Below, one piece after another: positions 1 to 9,013 of a DNA stretch of 64,000 nucleotides. Source of the stretch: an archaeon. Its GTDB lineage: Archaea; Thermoproteota; Nitrososphaeria; Nitrososphaerales; Nitrosopumilaceae. The translations under genes were made by a program, and so were the position numbers. Position 1 is the first letter of the stretch. The number at the start of each line of letters is the position of its first letter. The notes beneath the pieces are model-generated. The model ran no database searches. It was not told the origin of the DNA and was given only the letters and a program-made list of their open reading frames with translations. The DNA lies in NCBI GenBank assembly GCA_024276695.1, contig JAJRWR010000008.1, positions 1 to 64,000 of the forward strand. The letters are read 5' to 3'.

Positions 1-136
1 AGCTCCAAAGAGAAAAGCAGCAGCAAAACGCAAAGCAGCTCCAAAGAGAAAAGCAGCAGCAAAACGCAAAGCAGCTCCAAAGAGAAAAGCAGCAGCAAAA
101 CGCAAAGCAGCTCCAAAGAGAAAAGCAGCAGCAAAA
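1..136 (+). repeat. 36-bp perfect tandem repeat
   Basis: A 36-base unit is repeated about 3.8 times without a mismatch and runs off the left edge. Its length is a multiple of three, so changes in copy number would keep the basic protein tail in frame. Perfect identity between copies implies recent expansion or homogenisation. Confidence 0.95.
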
Positions 137-145
137 AGACGATAA
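2..145 (+). CDS. C-terminal end of a Lys/Ala/Arg/Pro-rich repeat protein (partial)
   Basis: Only the 3' end lies in the window; the frame is open from base 2 to a TAA at 143-145. The 47 residues are almost entirely Ala, Lys, Arg and Pro in a 12-residue period (unit APKRKAAAKRKA). This is the composition of eukaryotic histone H1 tails and bacterial HC2-like nucleoid proteins, so a nucleic-acid-binding tail is a reasonable inference, but the folded part of the protein is outside the window. The reading frame could be questioned because repeats keep several frames open; this frame is preferred because it gives a strongly basic tail ending at a clear stop. No function is assigned. Confidence 0.55.
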   Translation, partial: APKRKAAAKRKAAPKRKAAAKRKAAPKRKAAAKRKAAPKRKAAAKRR

Positions 146-200
146 TCTCGTTAGTAAACTAACAATCGTCATAAAGACGACGAATTGTTTTCATTTTTCT
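146..200 (+). terminator. Possible stem-loop/T-rich terminator after the basic repeat protein
   Basis: Directly after the stop codon there is an inverted repeat (GTTAGT-AA-ACTAAC, 150-163), then a second one (CGTC-ATAAA-GACG, 167-179), followed by T-rich sequence near 187-200. The position suits transcription termination, but archaeal termination mostly depends on T-runs and the hairpins may be incidental. Confidence 0.35.
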
Positions 201-367
201 AAATTTTAAACAGTATTAACTATGAATTTCTTTTTGAAAATATTCATGATATAATGATCAAAATAACTTTGAAAGAGACAAGATCATTTCTAAAACTAAC
301 AACATAAAGACAACATGATAATTAAATAAGAAATTTCCAAAAAAAATAATTAAGAAATTATAATTAA

Positions 368-2032
368 TCAGTAAAGATAACTCATTAATTTGATTTGTTC
401 TTCAGTTGTAATTATATTTTTAGTAGTTAAAATTTCTAACAAATCTTTGAAAATTGCTTTTTGTTCAGAAGATATTCCTCCTGATGGGCCTTTTTCTCCG
501 GGCGGACCAGGTGGACCTCGTGGACCTGCAGGACCAACTGGGCCTTGTCCTCCAACTGGACCTTGTTCACCTATTGTACCAATAGGGCCTGTTGGACCAC
601 GTTCACCTTGTGGGCCTTGAATTCCTTGTGGGCCTTGTGGGCCTTTTTCTCCGGGCGGACCTGTTGTTCCACGTTCACCTTGAGAACCTTGTGGGCCTTG
701 TGGGCCTTTTTCTCCGGGCGAACCTATTGGGCCTGTTGGGCCTTTTTCTCCTATTGGGCCTGTTGAACCTTTGTTTCCTTTTTCTCCTTGTGGACCAGGA
801 ACTCCGGTTAATCCTTTAGAACCCGCAGGACCTTGTGGGCCTTGTGGGCCTTTTTCTCCGAGAGGACCTTCAACACCTTTGTTTCCTTTTTCTCCCATTT
901 GACCAGGTGGACCTATTGGGCCTTTGTCACCAGTTGGACCTGTTGGACCAGTTAATCCTTTATCTCCATGCGGACCAGGTGGACCTATTGGGCCTTTGTT
1001 GCCTATTGGGCCTGTTGGGCCTTTGTCACCTTGTGGACCAGGTCCTCCTTGAATTCCTTTTTCTCCTTGAACACCAGATAATCCAGTAGGACCTTTTTCT
1101 CCGAGAGGACCTGTTGGACCAGTTAATCCTTTATCTCCAGTTGCTCCTTGAGGACCTTTGTCACCTTTTTCTCCAGGAACACCTCTTAATCCAGCTGCAC
1201 CTTTATCACCAACAGAACCTGTTGGGCCTTTTTCTCCTTTGTCACCAAGAGGACCTTTCAATCCTGTTGGACCTTTTTCTCCGAGAGGACCTGTTGGACC
1301 TTTTTCTCCTTTGTCACCAGGTGGACCAGTAATTCCTTTATCACCTTTATCACCTTTATCTCCAGTAATTCCTTTATCTCCAGTAATTCCTTTATCTCCA
1401 GAAAGTCCTTTGTCACCTTGTGGACCTTTGTCACCAGTTGCTCCTTTGTCACCAGGTGGACCCATTGGACCATCAGGTCCTTTAATTCCAATTGGTCCTT
1501 GTTGGCCAGGTGGACCCATTGGACCTTTGTCACCAGGTGGACCCATTGGACCTGGTGCTCCTTTGTCACCAGGTGGACCCATTGGACCATCATTTACTTT
1601 TGCAGCACATTTAGGTTTTGTACTAGTAGAAATTTTTTTTAATTCAGGTTTTGATTCAGGTTTTGATTCAGGTTTTGATTCAGGTTTTGATTCAGGTTTT
1701 GATGTTGATTTAGATAATGGAACATCAAAAACAGTATGTAATGAAGAAAATAAATCAGTAACAACGATCCAAACTTTATCAAGATTTGCAATTGTTTGAG
1801 GAAGTGGATTTACAGGGGACCCAAGAGTTTCAGAAAATATACCATCTTTTACTCGAAGATGGAAATTTCCCTTCCATAAAGATGAAAATTGTTTTGTTCG
1901 AATGGCATCATCAGATGGCTTACTATCAGTAACGGCAATTTGAGCTTCATATACACCAGATTGTTTGAAAGGTGCCTGTCCTTGAATCTCTAATTGTGGC
2001 TGAGATGACACAATCGTTTGTGTATATTTCAA
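368..2032 (-). CDS. Collagen-like Gly-X-Y repeat protein
   Basis: This 554-residue protein has three parts. Residues 1-108 are a globular region without recognised family. Residues 110-133 are an SKPE-repeat linker. From residue 149 to about 518 there are roughly 123 uninterrupted Gly-X-Y triplets rich in [12 protein letters not shown] and GPQ. A 36-residue non-collagen tail closes it. Such repeats form collagen triple helices in bacteria and viruses; the GDK/GEK charge pairs suit helix stabilisation without hydroxyproline. No signal peptide or membrane segment is visible, so export, if any, is not by an obvious Sec signal. The start used is TTG at 2030-2032. It could be a structural, surface or phage-derived fibre. 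The collagen identity is sure; the role is unknown. Confidence 0.9.
   Translation of the reverse strand: MKYTQTIVSSQPQLEIQGQAPFKQSGVYEAQIAVTDSKPSDDAIRTKQFSSLWKGNFHLRVKDGIFSETLGSPVNPLPQTIANLDKVWIVVTDLFSSLHTVFDVPLSKSTSKPESKPESKPESKPESKPELKKISTSTKPKCAAKVNDGPMGPPGDKGAPGPMGPPGDKGPMGPPGQQGPIGIKGPDGPMGPPGDKGATGDKGPQGDKGLSGDKGITGDKGITGDKGDKGDKGITGPPGDKGEKGPTGPLGEKGPTGLKGPLGDKGEKGPTGSVGDKGAAGLRGVPGEKGDKGPQGATGDKGLTGPTGPLGEKGPTGLSGVQGEKGIQGGPGPQGDKGPTGPIGNKGPIGPPGPHGDKGLTGPTGPTGDKGPIGPPGQMGEKGNKGVEGPLGEKGPQGPQGPAGSKGLTGVPGPQGEKGNKGSTGPIGEKGPTGPIGSPGEKGPQGPQGSQGERGTTGPPGEKGPQGPQGIQGPQGERGPTGPIGTIGEQGPVGGQGPVGPAGPRGPPGPPGEKGPSGGISSEQKAIFKDLLEILTTKNIITTEEQIKLMSYLY
1647..1703 (-). repeat. 12-bp tandem repeat encoding SKPE units
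   Basis: Five near-perfect copies of a 12-base unit encode the SKPE linker between the N-terminal domain and the collagen region. The period keeps the frame, so this is a likely length-variable spacer. Confidence 0.9.
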
Positions 2033-2135
2033 GTATTTCTGTATTTAGATCGCTTAATTCCATTCAAGTTAAGATTGGGCAGTAACAGGCTCAATTAAGG
2101 TTGGTATTTATCTAGATAAAATGAATAAATGAGCT

Positions 2136-3254
2136 GTGAAGAAACTATTTGCCAGAAAAACAAAAGAGGTAAAAACAGATGCCGAGGATATAATTCCCAA
2201 GGAACGAAGTTTAGTAGATGTAGACTATAATCGTAAAAAATTATTTAAAAAAGGAGTCAATTTGATGGCAGACGAAAAACTGGAAGACGCCATTGAGATG
2301 TTTGAGCAAGCATTAAGAATTGAACCAGGCAATGTTGAAACTTTAATGAAAATAGGATATGCAAGATTTCACCTAGATGAATATCCAGAAGCACTAAAAG
2401 TATATGATAAAATTTTAGAAATTGATGTTACAAATCCTGAAGCTTGGAATCTCAAAGGATTGGTACATTATGAACAAAAAAATTATGCTAAAGCATTAGA
2501 TGCGGCTCAGAAAGCAATTGAATCAGATCCAACATATGGAATGGCATGGTACAATCAAGCATGTTTCTTGTCACTTCTAAATCAAGTTCCAGAATCACTA
2601 GAAGCATTAAAACGTTCTATTGAAATTGATGTTAAGAATGCCAGAAGATCAATTAGAGATAAAGATTTCATGAATGTAAAAATTGAAGAAGGATTCAAAA
2701 GAATTGAAGAAGTCGTAGTTTTAGAATCAATTAGACAAGGATACCATACGATAGGTGCAATTGTATGGACAACATTTCTAGATAAAGTTGATGCAGTAAC
2801 AGCTTTGAATAAATTATTAGAAAAAGGATTGATTGTACAAAATGAAAAACGCGATGGTCTAAGTAAAATTCCAATATATGATCTTGCAGACAATATTGCA
2901 GAGAAAATTGGAAAAGAAAAGAAAGGATTGTTTGGAATAACCAAAAAAACATTACCAAGACCAATTAAGAGTTTGAAAGAACTTAGTCAAGCAATTCAAT
3001 CAGTTAAAGAATCAATTGAAGAAGAAGATGTCGATAAGACAATTGAAATTTTTGATGTTTTCATAGACCCAAAAAAATCAGGGGAACAAATGATAGAAAA
3101 TTTCTTTGATGAACATAGAGAAATCAGATTATGGAAAATTAGACTAAAAGATAGAGGAGTAGACTATCTAATAGACAACAAAGAGAAAATGATTGTTTTA
3201 TTTGACAACATCGAAGGAACAGTAACAAAGAAACTTAGAAGTAAAATTGCCTAA
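2136..3254 (+). CDS. TPR-repeat protein
   Basis: This 372-residue protein starts at GTG 2136. After a basic N-terminus, residues about 35-150 hold at least three tetratricopeptide repeats with the usual A/G/Y/P spacing (for example EALKVYDKILEIDP-like helices). The rest is a helical C-terminal region with a possible winged-helix-like segment around residues 205-265 and a charged tail. TPRs are protein-binding scaffolds; no catalytic motif is visible. It stands alone, with its stop codon immediately abutting the stop of the convergent rhodanese gene. A partner cannot be named from context. Confidence 0.85.
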   Translation: MKKLFARKTKEVKTDAEDIIPKERSLVDVDYNRKKLFKKGVNLMADEKLEDAIEMFEQALRIEPGNVETLMKIGYARFHLDEYPEALKVYDKILEIDVTNPEAWNLKGLVHYEQKNYAKALDAAQKAIESDPTYGMAWYNQACFLSLLNQVPESLEALKRSIEIDVKNARRSIRDKDFMNVKIEEGFKRIEEVVVLESIRQGYHTIGAIVWTTFLDKVDAVTALNKLLEKGLIVQNEKRDGLSKIPIYDLADNIAEKIGKEKKGLFGITKKTLPRPIKSLKELSQAIQSVKESIEEEDVDKTIEIFDVFIDPKKSGEQMIENFFDEHREIRLWKIRLKDRGVDYLIDNKEKMIVLFDNIEGTVTKKLRSKIA

Positions 3255-4061
3255 TTATTCTGCAGACAAATCCCAGTAACTAGCATCTTCTTGTTTTTCA
3301 GTTGGTTTTTCAAGATTTTTCCATTCTTTGAAAGAACGAACATATAATTTTGTATTAGATAATCCTGCAGATTTTAATGCATAATATGCCAATCCTGAGA
3401 GAGTCCCTACACTACCACAATAAGTAATGATTTCAGAGTCACCAGTAATACCTCGATTTTCCAATAATCTCTTCATATCTTCTTTTGAGCGTAAAATTTT
3501 ATCATCAGAAGCCAAAGTACGATAAGGAAGACTGATCGCCCCAGGAATATGTTGTTCAAGAAAATTTAACCTCTCCCTATTATCGATTAAAATTACATCA
3601 TCCTTAGTTTTTGCAGTTTCCAAATAATTAGAAGTTGCCAATATATCAGGTTGGAGTTTCATTGAGTGTTCTTTAGATTGAATTTCAGGAACAGTTGAAT
3701 CATTTTCCAAACCAAGGGATTTCCAATGATCATAAGTGGTTTCAAGTAAGGTCACATTAGAGTGTCCTACATATTCCAGAGTCCAAGCAACTCTAGATGC
3801 TAAAGCACCAAATGTGTCATCATAAACAACTACATGTGTTTCATCATCAATCCCCATAGAGTTTACAAGTTTCAAAACTCGTTCAGGACTGTCATCAGAC
3901 AATAGATTTGCAAGAGGTAAATTTACAGCCGTTGGGATATGATCCTGTTTGTAATCTCCTTCTCTTCTAACATCGATTACCCTAACACTTTTGTCTCTAA
4001 TTTCTGAACGTAAAGAGTCTACATCAGTTGTGACATTACCAGAGTCTGTCAAGCAGCACAT
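3255..4061 (-). CDS. Two-domain rhodanese (sulfurtransferase)
   Basis: Two rhodanese domains are in tandem in 268 residues. The first has Asp at the position of the catalytic cysteine (VVVYDD around residue 80), the usual inactive N-terminal domain of thiosulfate sulfurtransferases. The second has the active loop ITYCGSVGT with Cys215. The enzyme would move sulfane sulfur from thiosulfate or 3-mercaptopyruvate to an acceptor. The gene follows the sulfite/nitrite reductase gene and overlaps it by 13 bases (4049-4061), so the two are probably co-transcribed and linked in sulfur assimilation. Exact donor specificity is not readable. Confidence 0.88.
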   Translation of the reverse strand: MCCLTDSGNVTTDVDSLRSEIRDKSVRVIDVRREGDYKQDHIPTAVNLPLANLLSDDSPERVLKLVNSMGIDDETHVVVYDDTFGALASRVAWTLEYVGHSNVTLLETTYDHWKSLGLENDSTVPEIQSKEHSMKLQPDILATSNYLETAKTKDDVILIDNRERLNFLEQHIPGAISLPYRTLASDDKILRSKEDMKRLLENRGITGDSEIITYCGSVGTLSGLAYYALKSAGLSNTKLYVRSFKEWKNLEKPTEKQEDASYWDLSAE

Positions 4062-5860
4062 TCACCCTTTCCAGTTTTTGTATGATAGCTGGAATCACTT
4101 CCATAATCTAAGTAAAAATCAGGATCTTCCTCGATAGTCGGAGGAGTAATCAATGGCTCCAATATTTTTTTAATCTCGACAATTGATTTTATTTCAGAAT
4201 CCTCATTACCATTTACAACTCTGTGAATCCATGTTTTCAAAGTGTCATCAGATTTTTTGTTTTCTTTGAAAATTTCAATTATTTTTAGAAGTACAGGTAT
4301 TACTCTTTTTGCAGGAACTCTAAGAAGGGTTTGTCCCAACATAGTATCGCCATCAGAACGTCCGCCTATAGACATCTGATAATTAGCATACATATCTTTT
4401 CCAACACGCCCACCACCTCCAAAGAATCCAATAGTTGCAATTCCATGTTGTCCACAGGAATTAGGGCAACCGCTAATCTTGATAGAAGAATCACTAAGAT
4501 CATCATCTTCATCAAGTTTTAATTCAAGGAATTTTCTTTGAATTTCTTTTGCAAGTCTATGGGAATTTGTTAGTGCTAAATTACAAGAAGTGGTTCCAGA
4601 ACAACCAATTGGAGCAGTCATGGTTAAGGCACCAGATTTTGCCAATCCAACCTCAATGAGTTTAGAATACAAACGTGGTAAATCATCTTCATGAACATAT
4701 CTTAAAGCAATATTTTGAGCAAAACCAGATCTAGCCTTACCTTCTGAGGAAAAATTACGGATAATATCAGCTAATGCATATAGTTGACTAGCAGTAATAT
4801 CACCTGCCTCAAGAGTAAGAAATACTGAACGATAATCAGATTGGGTTTGTTTTACAGTATTTGTTTTGAGCCATCTGGCAAATCCATTTGGAGCAGTATC
4901 ACTTCCACTTTCATCAGAAATTCGAATTGGACGTTTAATTTCATTTGGAGTATGATCAACATCTAATTGAGTAATAACGGATTGTGTTGCTCTAACTACA
5001 GATCTTTCCTTAAGAACAAGATTTTGGAATTTCTCCCAACCCATATCGTTTACAAGATAACGCATCCTATTTCTCGCAAGATTTTTTCTATCACCCAATC
5101 TATCAAAAATTCGCATTACAGCGATTGAAGTGTAAAGTAAATCCTCTTCAGGAGTAAAATCTTCGAGTTGGTGACCTACAAAAGATTTGTTTCCCAACCC
5201 ACCACCAAGGAAAATTTTAAATCCTCTTTGAGGGGAACCATCAACATCTCTAATTTGAGGGATCAATCCAACATCAACCATTCGTACCATCCCATGTTTT
5301 TCACAACAAGTAAAATTAAATTTGAATTTTCTAGGCAAGTTTTGAGCCATAGGGTTTCTCAAAAAGAATCTAGCAGTTGCTAGGGCATAAGGAGTCGAAT
5401 CAAATTCTTCATCAGGACAAACACCGGACAAAGGACTACACATTACATTTCTAACAGAATTTCCACATGCTTCTCGAGATGTTAATCCAACTTCTGCAAG
5501 AGATCTAAATATTTCAGATACATCTTCAAGGATTATCCAATGAAGTTGAATGTTTTCCCGAGTAGAAAAATGCGCACTACCTATAGAATATTGTTCACTT
5601 AGTTGAGATATCTTTTCAATTTGATCAGGATAAATTTCTCCTGCAGGAAGTTTGATTCTCACCATTGCATAATCACTAGTCATCCTAGTTCCATATGCAC
5701 CATGTTGAAGTCTAAATCGTCTAAAACTGTCTTCATCATATTTTCCCTGACGGAATAATTTCACAGTTTTAGCAAAATTGTCAGCCTCCTCAACTTTACC
5801 CCAGTTTATTTTAGATTTTACAGAATCAGGTGGAGATTGTTTAAGATCAGAGATGGTCAA
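4049..5860 (-). CDS. Siroheme [4Fe-4S] sulfite/nitrite reductase
   Basis: The 603-residue protein has the two-fold repeated architecture of ferredoxin-dependent assimilatory sulfite and nitrite reductases. The cluster/siroheme ligands are clear: a CSGTTSC motif followed by a GCPNSCGQHG motif near 4440-4475. An early ACGNSVRN segment is also typical. It performs a six-electron reduction to sulfide or ammonia. Because it is directly followed by a rhodanese gene, and cysteine synthase and a TusA-like carrier lie 9 kb away, sulfite reduction for cysteine synthesis is more likely than nitrite reduction; this is inference. The start is TTG at 5858-5860. No reductase flavoprotein is adjacent. Confidence 0.9.
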   Translation of the reverse strand: MTISDLKQSPPDSVKSKINWGKVEEADNFAKTVKLFRQGKYDEDSFRRFRLQHGAYGTRMTSDYAMVRIKLPAGEIYPDQIEKISQLSEQYSIGSAHFSTRENIQLHWIILEDVSEIFRSLAEVGLTSREACGNSVRNVMCSPLSGVCPDEEFDSTPYALATARFFLRNPMAQNLPRKFKFNFTCCEKHGMVRMVDVGLIPQIRDVDGSPQRGFKIFLGGGLGNKSFVGHQLEDFTPEEDLLYTSIAVMRIFDRLGDRKNLARNRMRYLVNDMGWEKFQNLVLKERSVVRATQSVITQLDVDHTPNEIKRPIRISDESGSDTAPNGFARWLKTNTVKQTQSDYRSVFLTLEAGDITASQLYALADIIRNFSSEGKARSGFAQNIALRYVHEDDLPRLYSKLIEVGLAKSGALTMTAPIGCSGTTSCNLALTNSHRLAKEIQRKFLELKLDEDDDLSDSSIKISGCPNSCGQHGIATIGFFGGGGRVGKDMYANYQMSIGGRSDGDTMLGQTLLRVPAKRVIPVLLKIIEIFKENKKSDDTLKTWIHRVVNGNEDSEIKSIVEIKKILEPLITPPTIEEDPDFYLDYGSDSSYHTKTGKGECAA

Positions 5861-6049
5861 TACAAAGAAATTTCTTTTAGTTTGGATATAAATTTTTGAT
5901 ATTTGGAGTTTTTAGGAGAAATGTTTTCCCATAGATACAAAATTTTCCTATTTCCATGTAGAAAAAATGATAGAGTTCAATTAGTGTCACCTAATTTTTT
6001 GAAAAAACATGTGGCAAAGTATTAATTATTAACAAAATTCATCTTTTTC

Positions 6050-6868
6050 ATGCAAGAAGCAACTGTTGCAGTACAATCAGAAAAAATTTTTACTGACATA
6101 CGTGAAGTTGAAATTACACGTGCAATTGCAAATGAATTTCATGATGTATTAGTTGATAGAGCAGAATCAGATGTAATCATTATTGGTGCAGGTCCTGCAG
6201 GATTAACAGCAAGTAGAGAATTATCCAATATGGGTTACAAAGTTTTAGTTATTGAACAAAACAACTATCTCGGAGGAGGTTACTGGTTAGGAGGATATAT
6301 GATGAATCCAGTTACAGTTAGAGAGCCAGCTCAAAAAATTTGGGATGAATTGGGAGTACCATACAAAAAAGTACAAGAAGGATTGTATTTGACACCAGGT
6401 CCACATGCAGTTTCAAAATTAATTGCTGCAGCATGTGATGCAGGAGTAAAGTTTCTTCAATTAACAAAATTTGATGATTTAGTACTAAAAAATGGAAGAG
6501 TTGCAGGAATTGTCGTTAATTGGATGCCAGTTTCAGCATTACCACGAAACATTACATGTGTTGATCCAGTTGCATTTGAAGCAAAAATTATCATTGATGC
6601 ATCAGGTCACGATTCAGTTGCAGTAAAAAGACTGGTAGATAGAGGTTTAGCTAAATGGAAAGGGATGGAACCAATGTATGTCAACGATGGAGAAGAGCAT
6701 GTTGTTCATAAGACAGGGGAAGTTTATCCAGGATTAGTTGCTGCAGGCATGTCAGTAACGGAAACGCATGGACTAGCAAGGATGGGTCCAACATTTGGTT
6801 CTATGTTATACTCAGGCAAAAGAGCAGCTGAAATAACTGCACAAAAAATCAAAGAGTTAGAAAGATAA
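6050..6868 (+). CDS. thi4: Thiamine thiazole synthase (Thi4 family)
   Basis: A 272-residue FAD/NAD-binding-fold protein of normal Thi4 length. The dinucleotide motif is IIGAGPAG (residues 44-51), followed by the Thi4 signature around residues 72-90 with GGGYWLGG. The protein makes the thiazole moiety of thiamine from NAD, glycine and sulfur. The residue just before the VDP motif is Cys170. In yeast Thi4 this position is the cysteine that donates its sulfur in a single-turnover reaction, whereas methanogen enzymes have histidine and use free sulfide. This archaeal protein is therefore predicted to be the suicidal type. The gene is monocistronic or leads the next gene 21 bases downstream. I see no TPP riboswitch upstream. 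Confidence 0.92.
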   Translation: MQEATVAVQSEKIFTDIREVEITRAIANEFHDVLVDRAESDVIIIGAGPAGLTASRELSNMGYKVLVIEQNNYLGGGYWLGGYMMNPVTVREPAQKIWDELGVPYKKVQEGLYLTPGPHAVSKLIAAACDAGVKFLQLTKFDDLVLKNGRVAGIVVNWMPVSALPRNITCVDPVAFEAKIIIDASGHDSVAVKRLVDRGLAKWKGMEPMYVNDGEEHVVHKTGEVYPGLVAAGMSVTETHGLARMGPTFGSMLYSGKRAAEITAQKIKELER

Positions 6869-6889
6869 GCCATCAAGTCCTTAGTTTTC

Positions 6890-7666
6890 TTGTTGAAAAC
6901 ATCCAGAATTATTCTATATGATGAACCCACAGTTCCACAAATTCAATTAAAAAAATTAGAAGAATTCATTATAGATACATTTCCAGTTAAAATTGAAATT
7001 AGAGATAATTTCTTTCACAATTCAAATCAAAACATGTGTGAGAAAATTGCAAGTACTAGAATTTTTGATTTAAGAAAACCATTCAAAATACACACCCCAT
7101 CAACAGAAGAGATTCAAATTGAAACTCAAAACAAAGATATGTCAAACAAAGAAGAAATGACTTTGTATGACGGATTTGAGTTCCAAAAAATAATATCAGA
7201 ATTTATTTCAAAAAATGAGAGTGACGAAAGTACGTTACACATAATTTTTACAAATAAATTAACATGTACATTTGATGAAAGTGATTTTAGATACCATGCA
7301 AGATCTTTGATAGGTTCAAACCCCATAATAATATCCACCACAGGCATAATAGAAGCACCTGCAAAACCAAAACAATACTATATTGATATGATGACAGACA
7401 TTACCAAAGAAAGAATTAATGAAATCAAAGAAAAATACAAAGGTGAATTTTTAGAATATAATGATTCAAGAATCTCAGAAATAATTAAAGGATATATTTT
7501 GCAAGCCGTCATGTATTATGAAACAGGAGATGCATTTTGCGAAAGCAAAGAATGCAGACTATATAATGCCCATTGGCAAAAAGATCTTTTTTATTCACAA
7601 TTAAAAAATAAAAAACTTTGTAACAAACATCAAGAGAATCTCAAAAAATTAATAAATCAAGTATGA
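6890..7666 (+). CDS. Uncharacterised protein with C-terminal Cys/His cluster, possible metallopeptidase-like
   Basis: A 258-residue protein starting at TTG 6890 or 6893. The body has alternating beta/alpha segments and is rich in Lys, Ile and Asn. The C-terminal 45 residues hold FCESKECRLYNAHW and then CNKH, a Cys-Cys-His-Cys-His arrangement that could bind zinc and recalls the tail of archaemetzincin-like proteins. No HEXXH motif is visible, so a peptidase role is not shown. It closely follows thi4 and overlaps the end of the convergent dehydrogenase gene by 10 bases. Confidence 0.7.
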   Translation: MLKTSRIILYDEPTVPQIQLKKLEEFIIDTFPVKIEIRDNFFHNSNQNMCEKIASTRIFDLRKPFKIHTPSTEEIQIETQNKDMSNKEEMTLYDGFEFQKIISEFISKNESDESTLHIIFTNKLTCTFDESDFRYHARSLIGSNPIIISTTGIIEAPAKPKQYYIDMMTDITKERINEIKEKYKGEFLEYNDSRISEIIKGYILQAVMYYETGDAFCESKECRLYNAHWQKDLFYSQLKNKKLCNKHQENLKKLINQV

Positions 7667-8559
7667 ATAGATTGAATGTAATTACGAATCTTTTCAGAGG
7701 ATTTTTTCAGAGAAGATGATTCGATGTCATCAAGTTTCACTTTTTGTATTTCAAATATACCGTTTTGATCAATTTTTACAGGTACACCCATAGAAACATC
7801 ATTTTCCCCATATTCACCTTCAAGAACGACAGATGCAGGAATGCTAATTTCTTTTTTGTGTAATATAGAATCGATAACATCAAAGGTATTTTTGGCAATA
7901 CCAAATTGTGATCTACTCTTAAAGTTTCTCAATTTTTTCCAATAACTTCTGACATCTTCAGTAATAGATTCCCTACTGTCAATCATAGAAAAAAGAGGAT
8001 TGCCACCAACCAAGACACCAGAGAAAACAGGAACCATGGAATCACCATGTTCTCCTAAAACAAGAGCGTTAGAAATAGAAGATTGTGGAACAGATAATGT
8101 TTCAGATATGCAATAACGGAACCTACTAGTATCAAGACTAGATGCAATACCAATGACTTTGAATCTAGGAACATTACTTTCTTTTTGGAAAAAATATGTT
8201 AAAACATCAAGAGGATTGGAAACTATCAAAAATATTGCAAATGGGCAGTGTCGTTTAATTTTTTGTGCAATTTCTTTTATCATCTTTACCTGTAATTCCA
8301 TATTTTCAGTTCTATCTTTCATGTAAACACCAACACTTGCAGTAATCACAACAATATCAGAACCAGATAGTTGAGAATAGTCATCAGTTCCCCTAATAGA
8401 AAATTCAGAATTTGCAGGAATTGCACTTGCAATATCCAAAGCCTCACCAATTGCCTTGTCCTTGTTTCTATTAACAAGTAAAACATCATCTAATCCATTA
8501 GATACACAAAGAAATGCAACTGACGCGCCAACTCGTCCACTACCTACAATCGAAATCAA
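7657..8559 (-). CDS. Malate/lactate dehydrogenase family protein
   Basis: The 300-residue protein has the Rossmann motif VGSGRVGASVA (residues 5-15), SNPLD (114-118), LDTSRFR (142-148) and the catalytic GEHGDS motif with His171. The family oxidises malate or lactate with NAD(P). The mobile specificity loop (about residues 74-89, ASVGVYMKDRTENMEL) lacks the RKPG or QKPG sequence that fixes malate or lactate specificity, so the substrate cannot be assigned by rule; malate is most likely in an autotroph with a TCA-type cycle. The start is TTG at 8559, right before the first strand. The next gene downstream on the other strand overlaps it by 10 bases. Confidence 0.88.
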   Translation of the reverse strand: MISIVGSGRVGASVAFLCVSNGLDDVLLVNRNKDKAIGEALDIASAIPANSEFSIRGTDDYSQLSGSDIVVITASVGVYMKDRTENMELQVKMIKEIAQKIKRHCPFAIFLIVSNPLDVLTYFFQKESNVPRFKVIGIASSLDTSRFRYCISETLSVPQSSISNALVLGEHGDSMVPVFSGVLVGGNPLFSMIDSRESITEDVRSYWKKLRNFKSRSQFGIAKNTFDVIDSILHKKEISIPASVVLEGEYGENDVSMGVPVKIDQNGIFEIQKVKLDDIESSSLKKSSEKIRNYIQSIHT

Positions 8560-8575
8560 CTAAACCACATTCTGC

Positions 8576-9013
8576 TTATTTGACAATCAGAACAGGACAT
8601 CTAGTTTTCTGAGAGACTCCATTTGCAACACTGCCTAAAAGTAATTTATCAAAGCCAGTTCTACCATGAGAGCCAATTACTATCAAATCATATTTTCTAG
8701 ATTTTGCATAATTTACAATATCATTAACGACGGATTTAGATGTTAGAATTTGTGATTTGACGGAGACATTATTTTTTTCTGCTAAAGATTCCAATTTTTC
8801 AAGATGTTTTTTTGAAACCTTTTTTTGTTTTTTAATTAATTCAGAATCAGCTCTTGCATCATAGTATTTGTGATGCCATGCATCACCTTCAAGACAAGTA
8901 AGTAAGGTTACTTTAGAATCCCGACATTTAGCGATGTCTAATGCAACTTTGAATGCCCTAGTAGAGGGGGTCGAAAGATCAAAAGGTACAAGAATATTTT
9001 GGAACAATCTCAA
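8576..9013 (-). CDS. Universal stress protein (UspA family)
   Basis: A 145-residue single-domain Usp. The ATP-binding motif G-2X-G-9X-G-S is complete near the C-terminus (GSHGRTGFDKLLLGS), followed by the CPVLIVK strand. Family members bind ATP and dimerise; targets are rarely known. It starts at TTG and overlaps the HPF-like gene by 4 bases, so the two are co-transcribed. Together with two more Usp genes at 10.3-11.2 kb and two CBS proteins it forms a stress/energy-sensing block. Confidence 0.93.
   Translation of the reverse strand: MRLFQNILVPFDLSTPSTRAFKVALDIAKCRDSKVTLLTCLEGDAWHHKYYDARADSELIKKQKKVSKKHLEKLESLAEKNNVSVKSQILTSKSVVNDIVNYAKSRKYDLIVIGSHGRTGFDKLLLGSVANGVSQKTRCPVLIVK

Noticed and set aside
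1-145. Short repeats considered as a CRISPR array
   Set aside because: Units are contiguous, with no spacers, and encode protein.
390-1799. Several plus-strand ORFs across the collagen gene (72-213 codons)
   Set aside because: They are antisense images of the Gly-X-Y repeat, which keeps all frames open; the minus-strand frame has globular ends and a linker.
5861-6049. TPP riboswitch before thi4
   Set aside because: No CTGAGA or ACCTGA-like conserved elements were found.
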